Shown in pieces: positions 38,057 to 48,977 of a stretch of 64,000 nt of DNA (positions within the stretch are counted from its first letter, which is position 1; each line of letters opens with the position of its first letter). Below the pieces are notes generated by a model. That model was not told the DNA's origin and searched no databases. It worked only from the letters and a program-made list of their open reading frames with translations. A program made the position numbers and the translations under genes. Origin of the DNA: Pseudomonadota bacterium (GTDB lineage: Bacteria; Pseudomonadota; Gammaproteobacteria; Pseudomonadales; Moraxellaceae); contig JAJZHK010000009.1 of assembly GCA_021804565.1 (NCBI GenBank), forward strand, positions 1 to 64,000, written 5' to 3'.

Positions 38057-39009
38057 TGAAATCCGGTGTGCGCCTGTCACGCGCCAGTATCGCATCGCGA
38101 CTGCTGCACTGGCGACAGCATCATCAAACGCAGGCTCGCGAAAGCCTGTCGCGCCTGTGGTCGACCCCCTGGTCGAGCGCCCTGACCATCCTCGTCATCG
38201 CCCTCGCCCTGGCCTTGCCCGCCCTGCTGCTCAGCCTGCTGGCGGACACCCGTTCGGTCATCGAGCAGGAAAATGAGCATACCAGCCTGTCGGTGTATCT
38301 GACGCCAGCGACCGATGCTGCGACCCTGGCAGAAGATGTCCGTCTCGTCGAGCACATGCCCGGCGTAGCGCGTGTCGAGGCGCAATCGGCCAGCGCTGCG
38401 CTCGCCGAGTTCGAACAGCTGACGCAAAGCAGCGGCACCCTGGCGCTGCTCGGACAAAATCCTTTGCCGGCGGTGCTCACGGTCTATCCCTTGCTGCGCG
38501 ATCAGCAGTCTCTGCAAACCCTGCAGCAAACCTTGCGGCAGGGCCTGCCGCAGGCCGAGGTCGAACTCGACATGGCCTGGGTACAGCGCCTGAGCACCAG
38601 CCTGAAAATCGCCAGCCGGCTTTTCGTGCTGCTGTTCGGCGGCATGGGCCTGGCGGTTTTGCTGGTGGTGACCAACACCACCCGTCTGGCGATCGAGGCC
38701 CGGCGCGACGAGATCGTCACCCTGAAGCTGCTCGGTGCGACGCACGGCATGGTCAGGCGTCCCTTTTTGTACGCCGGCTTCTGGACCGGCCTGCTCGGCG
38801 GACTCTGTAGTGCCGCTTTAGTGGCGCTGGCCCTGCTCTGGCTGAACCAGCCGGTACAAGCCCTGGCGAGACTCTACCATTCAGACTTCAGCTTGCAGGT
38901 ACCGGGGCTGGCCTTTTGGTGTGAGCTGCCGGCTTTTGCCGTCATCCTCGGGCTCAGCGGCGCCTACCTGGCGATGTACCGGCATCTCCGCGAACTCGAG
39001 CCCAAATGA
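38056..39009 (+). CDS. ftsX: Cell division protein FtsX
   Basis: A 317-residue membrane partner of FtsE. It has a cytoplasmic N-terminus with a long stretch before TM1 (about residues 45-66), a periplasmic domain of about 130 residues, and three further helices (about 195-218, 240-262 and 285-305). Conserved segments are [21 protein letters not shown] (near 218, coupling region) and [19 protein letters not shown]. It passes the FtsE ATP cycle to cell-wall amidase activators. AAGGAGAG lies just upstream. A short GC palindrome begins one base after the stop. Confidence 0.94.
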   Translation: MKSGVRLSRASIASRLLHWRQHHQTQARESLSRLWSTPWSSALTILVIALALALPALLLSLLADTRSVIEQENEHTSLSVYLTPATDAATLAEDVRLVEHMPGVARVEAQSASAALAEFEQLTQSSGTLALLGQNPLPAVLTVYPLLRDQQSLQTLQQTLRQGLPQAEVELDMAWVQRLSTSLKIASRLFVLLFGGMGLAVLLVVTNTTRLAIEARRDEIVTLKLLGATHGMVRRPFLYAGFWTGLLGGLCSAALVALALLWLNQPVQALARLYHSDFSLQVPGLAFWCELPAFAVILGLSGAYLAMYRHLRELEPK

Positions 39010-39023
39010 TACCCCTGGGGGTA
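39010..39023. promoter_or_regulatory. GC palindrome upstream of the rpoH promoter
   Basis: TACCCC-TG-GGGGTA is a perfect inverted repeat with six-base arms, directly after the ftsX stop and 34 bases before the rpoH -10 box. There is no T run, so it is not an intrinsic terminator. The shape (TACCCC/GGGGTA) resembles operators of CsoR/FrmR-type repressors; this assignment is speculative. Confidence 0.35.
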
Positions 39024-39057
39024 ACAAATTCGATACATCGCGCACGATAGAAGCTGC

Positions 39058-39063
39058 TACAAT
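39058..39063 (+). promoter_or_regulatory. Probable -10 element of an rpoH promoter
   Basis: TACAAT lies 28 bases before the rpoH start codon. No convincing -35 hexamer or sigma-E element is seen at the proper distance (bases 39034-39040 read TACATCG). The ftsX-rpoH gap of 82 bases leaves space for a short leader only. Confidence 0.35.
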
Positions 39064-39091
39064 ATGGGCAAACCGTCGAGGAGTGTCTCTC

Positions 39092-39970
39092 ATGAGCAAG
39101 CCTATACTCCATGCCCCAACCATGCTGCCCGCCCTGAGCCCAGCCATGGCCGTCCCGGGTGTGAATCTGGGCAGTTACATCCATGCGGTGCACCAGGTGG
39201 CCCTGTTGTCCGCCGAGGAAGAACACAGCCTGGCCGAGCGCCTGTTTTTTGAGCAGGATCTCGATGCTGCCCGGCAGCTGGTGCTGGCGCACCTGCGTTT
39301 TGTCGTCCACATCGCCCGCAGCTACGCCGGTTACGGCCTGCCGCAGGCCGATCTCATCCAGGAAGGCAATGTCGGCCTGATGAAGGCGGTCAAGCGCTTC
39401 GATCCGCGCATGGGCGTGCGCCTGGTGTCCTTCGCCGTGCACTGGATCAAAGCTGAAATCCATGAATACGTCATCCGCAACTGGCGTATCGTCAAAGTGG
39501 CGACGACCAAGGCCCAGCGCAAGCTGTTCTTCAATCTGCGCAGCAAGCGCAAGGGACACCGTCTCAATCGCGCCGAGGCCGAAGCCATCGCCCAGGAACT
39601 CGCCGTGACCGCCGAGCAGGTGCTGGAGATGGAAGGTCGTCTGGCCGCGCATGACGCTGCTTTCGATGCCGCACCGGACGACGACGACGAGCGCTCCATG
39701 CAGGCGCCGGCGCACTATCTTGAGGACCACCGCTACGACCCTGCGCGGGTGCTCGAGGACTCCGACCAGGAGGCGCATGAGGTGGATCGCCTGCAAACGG
39801 CGCTGATGCGCCTCGATGAGCGCTCCCGCGACATCCTCACCCGTCGCTGGCTGATCGAGGACAAGGCGACCCTGCAGGAACTGGCCAGTGAATACAAGGT
39901 CTCGGCCGAGCGCATACGCCAGATCGAAAAAGTCGCCATGGACAAGATCAAGGTGGCTTTGACCCCATGA
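39092..39970 (+). CDS. rpoH: RNA polymerase heat-shock sigma factor RpoH (sigma-32)
   Basis: A 292-residue sigma-70-family factor, close to E. coli RpoH (284). Region 1.2 is at [11 protein letters not shown], and region 2 reads [30 protein letters not shown] (key parts ARSYAGYG and DLIQEGN). The RpoH-specific box [10 protein letters not shown] is near residue 145, and the region 4 helix-turn-helix is [21 protein letters not shown] near 265. It directs heat-shock gene transcription. The ATG at 39092 has GAGGAG upstream. The placement ftsY-ftsE-ftsX-rpoH is standard for gammaproteobacteria. The stop overlaps the DUF423 gene. Confidence 0.97.
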   Translation: MSKPILHAPTMLPALSPAMAVPGVNLGSYIHAVHQVALLSAEEEHSLAERLFFEQDLDAARQLVLAHLRFVVHIARSYAGYGLPQADLIQEGNVGLMKAVKRFDPRMGVRLVSFAVHWIKAEIHEYVIRNWRIVKVATTKAQRKLFFNLRSKRKGHRLNRAEAEAIAQELAVTAEQVLEMEGRLAAHDAAFDAAPDDDDERSMQAPAHYLEDHRYDPARVLEDSDQEAHEVDRLQTALMRLDERSRDILTRRWLIEDKATLQELASEYKVSAERIRQIEKVAMDKIKVALTP

Positions 39971-40326
39971 GCGCCAGCAAGCTGGCCGCGCTGCTGGCGC
40001 TGAGTCTGGCCTTGTCGGTGCTGCTCGGCGCCTTTGCGGCGCACGCCTTACAAGGCCAGCTCAGCGCTGCAGCTTTGACGCAATGGCAGACCGGCGTACG
40101 CTATCAGACCTGGCAGACGCTCGGGCTGCTCGCCTGCCTGGCCTTGCCGGCTTGTGATCAGCGTCTCAGCCTGTGGATACTCGCCGGCAGCCTCATGTTC
40201 AGCGCTTCGCTGTATGCCCTGGCCCTGGGCGCACCGCGCGCCTGCGGCCTGATCACCCCGGTCGGCGGCACCATGATGCTGAGCGGCTGGTTGCTGCTCG
40301 CCCGCCGACTGTGGCAGGCGTCCTGA
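39967..40326 (+). CDS. DUF423-family membrane protein
   Basis: A 119-residue protein with four hydrophobic helices. GAFAAHALQ near residue 22 and [19 protein letters not shown] near 94 are the family segments. The function is unknown; it is related to E. coli YgdD. It overlaps rpoH by four bases (ATGA) and is followed by thiS after two bases, so it probably shares the rpoH transcript. Confidence 0.88.
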   Translation: MSASKLAALLALSLALSVLLGAFAAHALQGQLSAAALTQWQTGVRYQTWQTLGLLACLALPACDQRLSLWILAGSLMFSASLYALALGAPRACGLITPVGGTMMLSGWLLLARRLWQAS

Positions 40327-40328
40327 AC

Positions 40329-40529
40329 ATGCTGATCCATGTCCAGGGGGAAGCGCGCGAACTGGCGGACGGCTGTCTGCTGGCCGAGCTCCTGGCGAGC
40401 ATGGACCTGCAGGGCCAGCGCATCGCCGTCGAGATCAACCAAGAGGTCATTCCGCGTAGCCAGCACAGCCAGTGGCGCCTGCAGCCCGGTGACCGGGTCG
40501 AGATCGTGCGCGCCATCGGTGGCGGCTGA
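40329..40529 (+). CDS. thiS: Sulfur carrier protein ThiS
   Basis: A 66-residue ubiquitin-fold protein ending in the essential Gly-Gly (AIGGG at the C-terminus). Typical parts are LAELLASMDLQGQRIAVEINQ and QWRLQPGDRVEIVRAIGGG. Its C-terminal thiocarboxylate delivers sulfur for the thiazole of thiamine, together with ThiG. ThiG is not the next gene here: a glycosyltransferase gene in reverse orientation starts six bases later, and thiG lies beyond it. Confidence 0.92.
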   Translation: MLIHVQGEARELADGCLLAELLASMDLQGQRIAVEINQEVIPRSQHSQWRLQPGDRVEIVRAIGGG

Positions 40530-40535
40530 ACAGGC

Positions 40536-41627
40536 TCATCGGCTGTCCAGCAGATCCTGGTAGAGTCGCTCGAGACGAGCTATGAAGTGCGCGGTGTCGT
40601 AGGCCGTGGCAGCCGCCCGTGCCGCTTGTGGGCGACGCAGATCGCCCGCCTGGCGAGCCGCCAGGGCCTCCTTGAGGGCGCGGCGCAGATCCTCAACATC
40701 GGCACAGCGAAAAAACCATGCGGCATCCGCAGGCAAAAGCTCACGAAACGCCGGCAAATCGCTCAAAACCAGATAACGGGCGGCGGCTGCCGCCTCCATG
40801 GCGGCCAGACCAAAACTCTCGGTCAAGGAAGGCAGCACCACCACCTCGGCCTCGGCGAGCTGCCGAAGGTAAGCCGGCCGCTGCAGATAAGAGGCGAGAT
40901 GCCAGCGCGCATCGAGTCCCTGCAAGCGCTCCAGATCGCGCCCGCACACCTGCACAGACACCGGCATAGACGCGTCCACCGCCGCCCTCAGCAGATCAAA
41001 GCCCTTGCCGGGCTGCACACCGCCACTGAACAGCAGACGCGCCGGTCCGGGCGCGGGCTGCGCCGGCAGGGGGGCGATCGCCAGGGCCTGGGCATCAACG
41101 GGATTGGCGAGAACCTGCCAGGGTCGATGTGGATGCAGCTGCGCAAAGTAGGCCTGGGACGCTGCGCTGGGCAGCAGGCAGAGATCGGCCTCGGGCAAGG
41201 CTGGATTCTGAAAGTGCCGGTGGTAATGCAAGACACAGGCGGGGCGGTAGGAAAGCCGCTTGAGCAGGGCGGGCAGGGTTTCCTGGCGGTTGTGCAGGTG
41301 GAGGATGTCCGGTCGCCAGGCCTCGATCAGGCGCGGCAGCTGACTGAAAGTAAAAACCTTGAGCCCCAAGATCTTGTTCAGGCAACGATTGCGCCAGGCG
41401 TCTTCACGGAAGGCGAAGTACTCGACGCCGGGGATCTGTTGGGCAGGCTGCGCCTCGCCGACATAGGCGACAGCGATGTCAAAACCCTGCAGGTGGCGGC
41501 ACTGGGTGTCGATGATCTGCTGCACGCTGCCGCGCAGATCGTGCAAAGAGCCCCAAAAGTGGACCAGCATCAGGCGCGGCCGCCGAGCCGAGTCTATCGC
41601 TGCCACCGCCCCAGCCTGCCTGTGCAT
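40536..41627 (-). CDS. Glycosyltransferase family 4-like protein
   Basis: A 363-residue GT-B-fold glycosyltransferase. The N-terminal domain has [14 protein letters not shown] near residue 110. The C-terminal domain carries [20 protein letters not shown] near 195 and the donor-site motif [25 protein letters not shown] (core [10 protein letters not shown]) near 275, with the two glutamates of retaining enzymes. It should transfer a sugar to a lipopolysaccharide, capsule or other glycan; donor and acceptor are unknown. It is oriented against its neighbours and separates thiS from thiG, an arrangement that looks like an insertion. Its Leu/Ala/Gln-rich composition is otherwise similar to surrounding genes. 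Confidence 0.88.
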   Translation of the reverse strand: MHRQAGAVAAIDSARRPRLMLVHFWGSLHDLRGSVQQIIDTQCRHLQGFDIAVAYVGEAQPAQQIPGVEYFAFREDAWRNRCLNKILGLKVFTFSQLPRLIEAWRPDILHLHNRQETLPALLKRLSYRPACVLHYHRHFQNPALPEADLCLLPSAASQAYFAQLHPHRPWQVLANPVDAQALAIAPLPAQPAPGPARLLFSGGVQPGKGFDLLRAAVDASMPVSVQVCGRDLERLQGLDARWHLASYLQRPAYLRQLAEAEVVVLPSLTESFGLAAMEAAAAARYLVLSDLPAFRELLPADAAWFFRCADVEDLRRALKEALAARQAGDLRRPQAARAAATAYDTAHFIARLERLYQDLLDSR

Positions 41628-41808
41628 ATGCTTACCTCGATATCGTGCGCTGTCGCGCCGCTACTATGTCCGCTGTCTGCGGCCAGATCAAGCCATGCGC
41701 CGAGGGACTGGCGGCGCCGCTTGCGGCCGCCTGGGCCTCGTGGCAGAATCGTCGCTCTCTTCTTCACGACACCCTAGACCGGGCTTGCGCACCGGCACCG
41801 AGGTCATC

Positions 41809-42588
41809 ATGTCTGACACCTGGACCCTGGGTTCACGCACCCTGCACTCACGCCTTTTGCTCGGCACCGGCAAATATGCCTCGCTCGAGCAGACCCGCCT
41901 TGCGGTCGAAGCCGCCGGCGCCGAGATCATCACCGTGGCCGTACGGCGGGTCAACATCGGCCAGCATGGCGACACCGACAATCTGCTGTCGGTACTGCCT
42001 CCCGATCGCTACACCCTGCTGCCCAACACCGCCGGCTGTTACAGCGCCGAGGAAGCCCTGCGCACCTGCCGGCTGGCACGTGAGCTGCTCGATGGCCAGC
42101 CGCTGGTCAAGCTGGAGGTGCTCGGCGATCCACAGACGCTCTACCCGAACGTCGGCGAAACCCTCAAGGCCGCCGAGGTGCTGGTGCGCGAAGGTTTTGA
42201 GGTGATGGTCTACACCTCGGACGATCCTATCGTGGCCCGTCAACTCGAAGAGCTCGGCTGCATCGCCATCATGCCGCTGGGCAGCCTGATCGGCTCCGGC
42301 CTGGGCATCGTCAATCCTTACAATCTCGCCCTCATCCTCGAGCGCGCCAAGGTTCCCGTTCTGGTCGATGCCGGTGTCGGCACCGCCTCGGACGCCTGCA
42401 TCGCCATGGAGCTGGGTGTCGCCGGGGTGCTGATGAACACCGCCGTCGCCCAGGCCCAGGACCCCGTACGCATGGCGCGCGCCATGCGCCTGGCGGTCGA
42501 GGCCGGTCGTGACGCCTTTCTCGCCGGGCGCATGCCCAAACGCCTGCATGGCGCCGCCTCTTCGCCCCAGCAAGGGCGTATCCAGTGA
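41809..42588 (+). CDS. thiG: Thiazole synthase ThiG
   Basis: A 259-residue TIM-barrel enzyme. The ATG at 41809, with GAGG six bases upstream, gives the usual start [23 protein letters not shown] (key part [10 protein letters not shown]). TVAVRRVN near residue 43, LLPNTAGC near 68, VKLEVLGD with the Schiff-base Lys near 98, and [20 protein letters not shown] near 186 are conserved. It builds the thiazole phosphate of thiamine from deoxyxylulose phosphate, dehydroglycine and ThiS thiocarboxylate. The 181-base gap before it must hold its own promoter, since the preceding gene runs the other way. Confidence 0.96.
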   Translation: MSDTWTLGSRTLHSRLLLGTGKYASLEQTRLAVEAAGAEIITVAVRRVNIGQHGDTDNLLSVLPPDRYTLLPNTAGCYSAEEALRTCRLARELLDGQPLVKLEVLGDPQTLYPNVGETLKAAEVLVREGFEVMVYTSDDPIVARQLEELGCIAIMPLGSLIGSGLGIVNPYNLALILERAKVPVLVDAGVGTASDACIAMELGVAGVLMNTAVAQAQDPVRMARAMRLAVEAGRDAFLAGRMPKRLHGAASSPQQGRIQ

Positions 42589-43271
42589 GCGGCGCTGGAC
42601 TGCCTCTGCGCGGGATCCAGACCTTTGTCCGGCGCAGCTCCAGCCTCACCCAGCAACAGCATCAGGGTCGCCAGCTCTATGGACAATGGCTGCTGACGGA
42701 CGTACGCCGGCTGTGCTCCGAAGACGTCTTCGCCAACACCCAGCCCCTGACCCTGGAGATCGGCTTTGGCATGGGTCAGTCCCTGATCGCCATGGCCGAG
42801 GCCGAGCCTGAACGCAACTTTATCGGCATCGAAGTGCATCGACCGGGCCTCGCCCAGGTCTGCTATGAAGCGGGGCGCCGGCAACTGAGCAATCTGCGCA
42901 TTCTCGAAGGTGACGCGCTGCAGCATCTGCGCCAGTACGGTGTCGCCGCCAGCCTGGACCGCCTGCAGCTGTTTTTTCCCGATCCCTGGCCGAAGAAACG
43001 GCACCACAAGCGCCGCCTGGTCAATGCCGAGAACGTCGCCTTCCTGCACACCTATCTGCGGCCAGGTGGGGTCTTCCACATGGCGACCGACTGGGAGCCC
43101 TATGCACAGTGGATGCTGGAGGTCATGAGCCAGGCGCCGGCTTATGTCAATCTGGCCGCTGATGGCGGCTTCCATCCGCGCCCGGCCTATCGTCCGCTCA
43201 CCAAGTTCGAGAAACGTGGCCTGGACTCGGGCCACGGCATCTGGGACCTGCTCTTTGCGCGTCAGGACTGA
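42585..43271 (+). CDS. trmB: tRNA (guanine46-N7)-methyltransferase TrmB
   Basis: A 228-residue SAM-dependent methyltransferase beginning with GTG that overlaps the thiG stop (GTGA). [15 protein letters not shown] (near residue 53) is the SAM motif, [13 protein letters not shown] follows, and [16 protein letters not shown] (near 140) is the family signature. [11 protein letters not shown] and [10 protein letters not shown] are C-terminal hallmarks. It makes m7G46 in the variable loop of many tRNAs. The 3' end overlaps cusA on the other strand by ten bases. Confidence 0.96.
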   Translation: MSGAGLPLRGIQTFVRRSSSLTQQQHQGRQLYGQWLLTDVRRLCSEDVFANTQPLTLEIGFGMGQSLIAMAEAEPERNFIGIEVHRPGLAQVCYEAGRRQLSNLRILEGDALQHLRQYGVAASLDRLQLFFPDPWPKKRHHKRRLVNAENVAFLHTYLRPGGVFHMATDWEPYAQWMLEVMSQAPAYVNLAADGGFHPRPAYRPLTKFEKRGLDSGHGIWDLLFARQD

Positions 43272-46200
43272 GCGCGCCGCCAGCGGTAGAGGATGCGATA
43301 AGCCGCCGGCAAGACCAGCAGCGACAGCAGTGGCGCACTGATCATGCCGCCGACCAGAGGTGCCGCGATACGTCGCATGATCTCTGATCCGGCGCCCTGA
43401 CCGAGCATGATGGGCAGCAGCCCGGCGAGAACGACCGAGACGGTCATCGCCTTGGGCCGGATACGCAGCACCATACCCTCATGCAAGGCCTCGTCGAGCG
43501 CCGCATCATCGAGGGGCGCACCCTCGACCGTACGCTTGGCGATCGCCGAGCGCAGGTAGATGAGCATCACCACACCAAACTCGGCGGCCACCCCGGCCAA
43601 GGCGATAAAGCCGACGACCACGGCCACCGACAGATCATAGTGCAGGAGATAGAGCAGCCAAAAGCCTCCGGTCAGCGCCATAGGCAAGGTCGCCATGATG
43701 AGCAGGGCCTCATCGATACGGCGGAAGTTGAGATAGAGCAAAACAAAAATCAGCGCCAAGGTGGCGGGAATCACCCACTGCAGGCGAGCCTCGGCATGCT
43801 GCAAGGCGGCGAACTGACCGGCATATTGCAGGCTGTAGCCGGCCGGCAGGCGGGTGCGTGCGGCGACCACCCGACGCAGGTCGTGCACCACCGAGACCAA
43901 ATCACGACCGTCGATATCGATATAGATCCAGTTGCTCAGGCGGGCATTTTCGCTGCGCAGCATCGCCGGACCCGGCCCCATACGGATCTTGGCGAGCATC
44001 CCTAAGGTGACGCTCTGTCCGCTGGGGGTCACCACCGGCAAGGCCGCCAAGGCCTCCGGGCTGTCGCGCCAGGCGCGTGGATAGCGCACCTGGATAGGAT
44101 AGCGCGCCAGGCCTTCCACGGTCTGACCGACGTCTTCGCCGCCCACGGCCTGACGGATATAGCTCTGCACATCGGCCAGGTTCATCCCGTAGCGCGCCGC
44201 GGCTTCGCGATCGATGTCGACGTCGATGTAGTGGCCGCCCTGCGCCCGCTCCGCGAAAACCGAGCTGACGCCGGGCACCGTCCTGGCCTGGGCGGCGATG
44301 CTCTGCGACAGGCGGTCGAGCTCGGCCAGATCCTCGCCATAGACCTTAATCCCTATCGGGCTTTTGATACCGGTGCTGAGCATATCGATGCGATTGCGTA
44401 TCGGCTGCACCCAGATGTTGCTGAGGCCGGGAATGTGCACCGCCTGATCCAGGGCGTCACGCAGCTTCGCCGGCGTCATGCCCGGACGCCACTCGGCCTT
44501 GGGCTTGAAGGTGATGACATTCTCGAACATCTCCAGCGGCGAAGGATCGGTGGAGGTGTCAGCCCGGCCGGCTTTACCGAAGACATGCTCGACCTCGGGC
44601 ACCGTCTTGATCATGCGGTCGGCCAGCTGCAGCAGATGCGCGGCGCCGGCGTTGGACAGTCCGGGCAAAGCCGAGGGCATATAGAGCAGGCTGCCCTCAT
44701 CGAGCGGCGGCAGGAACTCACCGCCGAGATGGCGCATGGGCCAGACCAGACTGACGCTCAGGAGCACACCGAGCAGCAGTGTCGTCCAGGGCGCCGCCAG
44801 CACCCGCCGCACCCAGGGCGTGTAGGCCTGGATGAGCCAGCGATTGATAGGATGGGCCGACTCCGCAGGAATACGTCCACGGATCCAAAAACCCATCAAG
44901 ACCGGCACCAAGCTCAGGCTGAGCAGGGCTGCCGCAGCCATGACGTAGGTCTTGGTGTAGGCCAGGGGCGCGAACAGGCGGCCTTCCTGGCCGCTCAGGG
45001 TCAGCACCGGGATGAATGAAACGGTGATGATGAGCAAGCTGAAAAACAGAGCCGGTCCAACCTCGACGGCCGACGCCAGGATGACCTGCCAGCGCTCTTC
45101 GCCGCGCAAGGGCTGTTGCGGCTTGGCCGCCTGCGCCCGGTCGAGATGCTTGTGGGCATTTTCGATCATGACCACGGCGGCATCGATCATGGCGCCTATG
45201 GCGATGGCGATGCCGCCCAGACTCATGATGTTGGCGTTGATGCCCTGCAGGTGCATGATGATGAAGGCGCTCAGCACACCCAGGGGCAGGATGCTGATGG
45301 CGACCAGGCTGGAACGCAGATGGCCGAGAAAAATGAAGGTCACCAGCGCGACGATGAGAAACTCCTCGACCAGCTTGTGCTGCAAGGTCTCGATGGCGCG
45401 GCGGATCAGCTCGGAACGATCATAGACCGGCACGATCTCGACGCCTGCTGGCAGGCTGGCCTGCAGCTCATGCAGGCGGGCCTTGATCGCCTGCAAGGTG
45501 CTCATCGCATTCTTGCCGGAGCGCAGCAGGATGATGCCACCCGGGGCCTCACCCTGGCCGTCGAGCTCGCTGATGCCGACCCGTAGCTGCGGCCCCAGCT
45601 GAACATGGGCGACATCGGCGATACGGATGACCCGGCCCTCCGGCAAAGTACGCAAGGGCACCTGCTCGAAGTCGCTCAGCTGATGCAGATAGCCGTGCGA
45701 ACGCACCATGAAATTGCGGCCCGACATCTCGATGACCGCACCACCGACCTCATTGTTGGCGCGCCGCAGAGCGGCCACGACCTGGTCCGGAGTGATGGCA
45801 TAGGCCCGCGCCGCCTGTGGATCAAGCTGCACCTGGTACTGCTTGACCATCCCGCCCACACTGGCCACCTCCGCGACATTGGGCAGGGTCTTCAGCTCAA
45901 AACGCAAAAACCAGTCCTGCAGGCTGCGCAGCTCGGCGAGGTCGTGCTGACCACTGCGGTCGACCAGGGCGTACTCGTAGATCCAGCCGACCCCGGTGGC
46001 ATCCGGCCCGATCGCCATCGTGACCCCGGCCGGCAGTTGCGACTGCGCCTGATTCATGTACTCGAGCACCCGCGAGCGCGCCCAGTAGAGGTCGGTGCCC
46101 TCGGCGAAGAGGATATAGATATACGCATCGCCGAACATCGAGTAGCCACGTACCGTACGCGCTCCCGGCACGGAGAGCATGACGGTGGTGAGCGGATAGG

Positions 46201-46399
46201 TCACCTGGTCCTGGACGATCTGCGGAGGCTGGCCCGGGTAGGACACACGCACGATGACCTGCACGTCGGAAAGATCCGGCAGGGCGTCGACCGGGGTATG
46301 ACGCAGCGCCCAGAGACCAAGCAGCAGCAGCGCCACACCGGCGAGCAGCAGCGCATAACGGTTGTCGACCGAGCGACGAATGAGTTGGGCCAGCATCAC
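43262..46399 (-). CDS. cusA: Cu(I)/Ag(I) efflux RND transporter CusA
   Basis: A 1045-residue heavy-metal RND pump with 12 helices and two large periplasmic loops. The three methionines that carry copper through E. coli CusA have counterparts here: [10 protein letters not shown] (near residue 570), PLEMFENVI (near 620) and [15 protein letters not shown] (near 670). [17 protein letters not shown] (near 405) holds the helix-4 proton-relay acids. It takes Cu(I)/Ag(I) from periplasm or cytoplasm and expels it through CusC. It overlaps cusB by four bases. Confidence 0.94.
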   Translation of the reverse strand: MMLAQLIRRSVDNRYALLLAGVALLLLGLWALRHTPVDALPDLSDVQVIVRVSYPGQPPQIVQDQVTYPLTTVMLSVPGARTVRGYSMFGDAYIYILFAEGTDLYWARSRVLEYMNQAQSQLPAGVTMAIGPDATGVGWIYEYALVDRSGQHDLAELRSLQDWFLRFELKTLPNVAEVASVGGMVKQYQVQLDPQAARAYAITPDQVVAALRRANNEVGGAVIEMSGRNFMVRSHGYLHQLSDFEQVPLRTLPEGRVIRIADVAHVQLGPQLRVGISELDGQGEAPGGIILLRSGKNAMSTLQAIKARLHELQASLPAGVEIVPVYDRSELIRRAIETLQHKLVEEFLIVALVTFIFLGHLRSSLVAISILPLGVLSAFIIMHLQGINANIMSLGGIAIAIGAMIDAAVVMIENAHKHLDRAQAAKPQQPLRGEERWQVILASAVEVGPALFFSLLIITVSFIPVLTLSGQEGRLFAPLAYTKTYVMAAAALLSLSLVPVLMGFWIRGRIPAESAHPINRWLIQAYTPWVRRVLAAPWTTLLLGVLLSVSLVWPMRHLGGEFLPPLDEGSLLYMPSALPGLSNAGAAHLLQLADRMIKTVPEVEHVFGKAGRADTSTDPSPLEMFENVITFKPKAEWRPGMTPAKLRDALDQAVHIPGLSNIWVQPIRNRIDMLSTGIKSPIGIKVYGEDLAELDRLSQSIAAQARTVPGVSSVFAERAQGGHYIDVDIDREAAARYGMNLADVQSYIRQAVGGEDVGQTVEGLARYPIQVRYPRAWRDSPEALAALPVVTPSGQSVTLGMLAKIRMGPGPAMLRSENARLSNWIYIDIDGRDLVSVVHDLRRVVAARTRLPAGYSLQYAGQFAALQHAEARLQWVIPATLALIFVLLYLNFRRIDEALLIMATLPMALTGGFWLLYLLHYDLSVAVVVGFIALAGVAAEFGVVMLIYLRSAIAKRTVEGAPLDDAALDEALHEGMVLRIRPKAMTVSVVLAGLLPIMLGQGAGSEIMRRIAAPLVGGMISAPLLSLLVLPAAYRILYRWRRAQS

Positions 46400-47643
46400 A
46401 TCGACCCTCCCGGCATGGCCATCGCCGGCATGGCGGCCGGCGCCAGGGGCTTGGGCTTGATGTCGTCGAGGCTGGCCTCGGAGTCAAGCATGAACTGGCC
46501 GCGGGTGGCGATCGACTGTCCAGCCTGGAGACCCTGGAGGATCTGAAGCTTGTCCTCGGCCTCCACACCGGTTTTCACCTCGACCGGCTGAAAGTGCCCC
46601 TGACCCTGATCGACAAACACGATATCGCTCTGACCGGTGCGGATCACCGCAGCGCGCGGCACCCAAAGCTGATCACGCAAGGTCGGCAGGTCGAGGTCAA
46701 CGTCGGCGTACATCCCGGGGTGCAGCCGCCCCTGGGGGTTGTCGATACCGATACGCAGGCTGAGGTCGTGCGCACTGGCGTCCATGGCCGGCAGGATCTG
46801 CTCGATACGGGCTTGCCGACGATGCTGCAGGCCCGGAATGCGGATCTGCACCGGAAGACCTGCACGCAGGGATCCGGCCTGCGCCTGCGGTACGAAAACC
46901 TGCAGCCAGACCTTGTCGATGGCATTGATGCGCGCCAGGGTGTCGTTGGCGGCCAGACTCATGCCTGGTCGCACCTCGTAGCTGAGCAGCACACCAGCAC
47001 GGGGCGCGCTCACACGTACGACATCCTGCACCTGCCGTTTGCGATCCAGCTCCTGCAGGAGCGCCGGGCTCATGCCCAGCTGCAGCAGACGCTCACGGGC
47101 GGCCGGGAGCAGATCTTCAGGACCGTGCTTGAGCAACTCCAGGTACTCGGCCTGGGCGGCGCTCCAGGCCGGCATGCGGATATCGGCCAGCGGTGCGCCA
47201 CGGGCCAGGGTGTCGCCGGGCGCATAGGCGTAGGCACGTTCAACATATCCAGCGCTGCGCAACTGGATGACGGACAGCTGACGCTCATCAAAAGCGATGC
47301 TCGCGGCCAGCCGCAGGTGCGGCGCCAGACTCGCCCGCTCGACCACCCCGGTGCGTACGGCCAGCTCCTGCTGCTGTTGACCTGACAGGCTTAAGCGGGC
47401 CGCCGGCAGCGAGGCGGTGTCGGCGTATTTGGCCTGCAGGGGCATGTCCATGGACGGCGATCGACCCGGGTGGTCGTAGTGCACCTCCGGCCGCATCGGA
47501 TCGTACCAGTAGAGGATCTGCGCCTTAGCCGCTGCTGCCGGCGCCTGGGCAGGGTGCCAGAGCCTGAAACTGATCGCCGTGGCCAAGGCGGCGGCGAGGA
47601 TGGCCACCGCGAGATAGGCGAACAACTGACGGGACATCTTCAT
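46396..47643 (-). CDS. cusB: Copper/silver efflux periplasmic adaptor CusB
   Basis: A 415-residue membrane-fusion protein with an N-terminal signal anchor ([18 protein letters not shown]). The segment [24 protein letters not shown] (key parts DPMRP and SPSMDMP, residues 44-70) keeps the methionines that bind Cu(I) in CusB. A barrel-sandwich and alpha-hairpin domain follow. The C-terminus has an unusual Met-rich tail ([13 protein letters not shown]). It links CusA to CusC and activates the pump on metal binding. It is coupled to both neighbours by four-base overlaps. Confidence 0.93.
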   Translation of the reverse strand: MKMSRQLFAYLAVAILAAALATAISFRLWHPAQAPAAAAKAQILYWYDPMRPEVHYDHPGRSPSMDMPLQAKYADTASLPAARLSLSGQQQQELAVRTGVVERASLAPHLRLAASIAFDERQLSVIQLRSAGYVERAYAYAPGDTLARGAPLADIRMPAWSAAQAEYLELLKHGPEDLLPAARERLLQLGMSPALLQELDRKRQVQDVVRVSAPRAGVLLSYEVRPGMSLAANDTLARINAIDKVWLQVFVPQAQAGSLRAGLPVQIRIPGLQHRRQARIEQILPAMDASAHDLSLRIGIDNPQGRLHPGMYADVDLDLPTLRDQLWVPRAAVIRTGQSDIVFVDQGQGHFQPVEVKTGVEAEDKLQILQGLQAGQSIATRGQFMLDSEASLDDIKPKPLAPAAMPAMAMPGGSM

Positions 47644-48908
47644 TCTCCTGATAAGGGCGTATGCAGACGCCCATAGCTGAGGTGGAGTTCACTGTTGAGG
47701 CGATCGCGCTGGTCGGCCAGATCGGCGATCTGCAAACGCAGACGACGCAAGGTCTGCCGCTGCTCGAGCAGCTGGGTGAGCGCAGGGGCGGGCGCTGTGG
47801 CATGGGCATAGTCGTGCAGCAAGGCGGCGATGCTGGCTTGCAGCAGCGGCAGGCTACGCTCCTGCAGTCGCTGGATCTGTCTTTGCAGGGACTGCTCCTC
47901 GGCCCAGGCCGCGTGCAGCTGGGCACGCTGCTGCTGGCGTGCGTCCTCGAGGGCGTCGCCCGCCGCAAGCAGCTTCTCGTGGCTGGCCTGGATACGCGGC
48001 CCCTGCCGCTGTGCCGAGAATAGCGGCAGGCTGGCGCTCACCCCCAGACTGATCATGTCGCCATAGGCCGGTCCACGGTGGGCATAGTCGAGATTGACGC
48101 CCCACTGCGGATGCCGCGCGGACTCGGCGGCGGCCAGCTCGCCACGCGCCACCTCCTGTTGGTGGCTTTGGATCTGCACCTCGGGATGCTGGTCGATAGC
48201 CGCCTCCAGATCGGGCAGACGATCGCTGTAGGCCGGCGCGCTCCCCGCCAGGCGCTGGGTGGCCAGCGGGCCTATCCAACGCTCGAGTCTGGCGCGCGCT
48301 GCCGCCAGGCGTGCCTGTTCGGCGTCGCGCGCATTGGCCAGTTCCTGTTCCTCGAGAGCCGGTGCCAGGGCCTCGGCCGGGCTGATCTGTGCAGCCGCCA
48401 GGTCGGCACGGGCTACAGCCTGAAGACGCAGGTTTTCTGCCATCTGCTGATCAAAAACAGCCAGCCGCTGTTGCCCGTACCAGAGGTCCAGCCAGGCGTC
48501 GGCGCAAGCGATGCGCGCCTCGAGCAAGGCCCGCGCCAGGCGCGCGCGCTCGACACCGATACGGGCTTGGGCCTGGGCTTTTTCGGCCTCCAGACTGGCG
48601 CTGTTACGCAGGTTCTGCGACACGCTGATGTCACGCGAGCTCATCGGATCCTGACCGAGGCTGTAGGCCTGCACCCCGGCGCTCGAGGCCAGCGGCATAT
48701 TGTTGATGCCGAGACCGAGCTGAGGGTCGGGCAGACGCCCGGCCGCCACGGCGTCCTGCTCAGCCGCTGACAGCGCCGAACGGGCCTCTTGCACAGGATG
48801 GGCCTGGACCGCTACCGCGGCTAAAGCTTGTTCAAAATCAAGGTCGGCCGATGCGACCGCGGGCCACAGCAGGGCCATCAGGGCCCCTTTCACGACGATA
48901 CCTTGCAC
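47640..48908 (-). CDS. cusC: Outer-membrane efflux channel of the Cus system (TolC family)
   Basis: A 422-residue TolC-like protein with a signal peptide (to about residue 21, PAVASA) and two long coiled-coil repeats typical of outer-membrane efflux proteins. LPDPQLGLGINNMP near residue 60 and the matching second half around 260 are the repeat starts. It begins with GTG, preceded by GGAG at good distance. No lipobox Cys is seen, unlike E. coli CusC, so it resembles the CzcC-type branch. It forms the exit duct for CusBA. Confidence 0.88.
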   Translation of the reverse strand: MQGIVVKGALMALLWPAVASADLDFEQALAAVAVQAHPVQEARSALSAAEQDAVAAGRLPDPQLGLGINNMPLASSAGVQAYSLGQDPMSSRDISVSQNLRNSASLEAEKAQAQARIGVERARLARALLEARIACADAWLDLWYGQQRLAVFDQQMAENLRLQAVARADLAAAQISPAEALAPALEEQELANARDAEQARLAAARARLERWIGPLATQRLAGSAPAYSDRLPDLEAAIDQHPEVQIQSHQQEVARGELAAAESARHPQWGVNLDYAHRGPAYGDMISLGVSASLPLFSAQRQGPRIQASHEKLLAAGDALEDARQQQRAQLHAAWAEEQSLQRQIQRLQERSLPLLQASIAALLHDYAHATAPAPALTQLLEQRQTLRRLRLQIADLADQRDRLNSELHLSYGRLHTPLSGE

Positions 48909-48977
48909 AGCCTGTCTCCAGCTTGGCCATCAGGAACGACATGCACCAACATGCCGCTGTTTGAGGTCGGCTGGAAT

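Noticed and set aside
41628..41808. Thiamine riboswitch before thiG
   Set aside because: No recognisable TPP-riboswitch core (such as CUGAGA) was found; the gap reads as plain GC-rich DNA.
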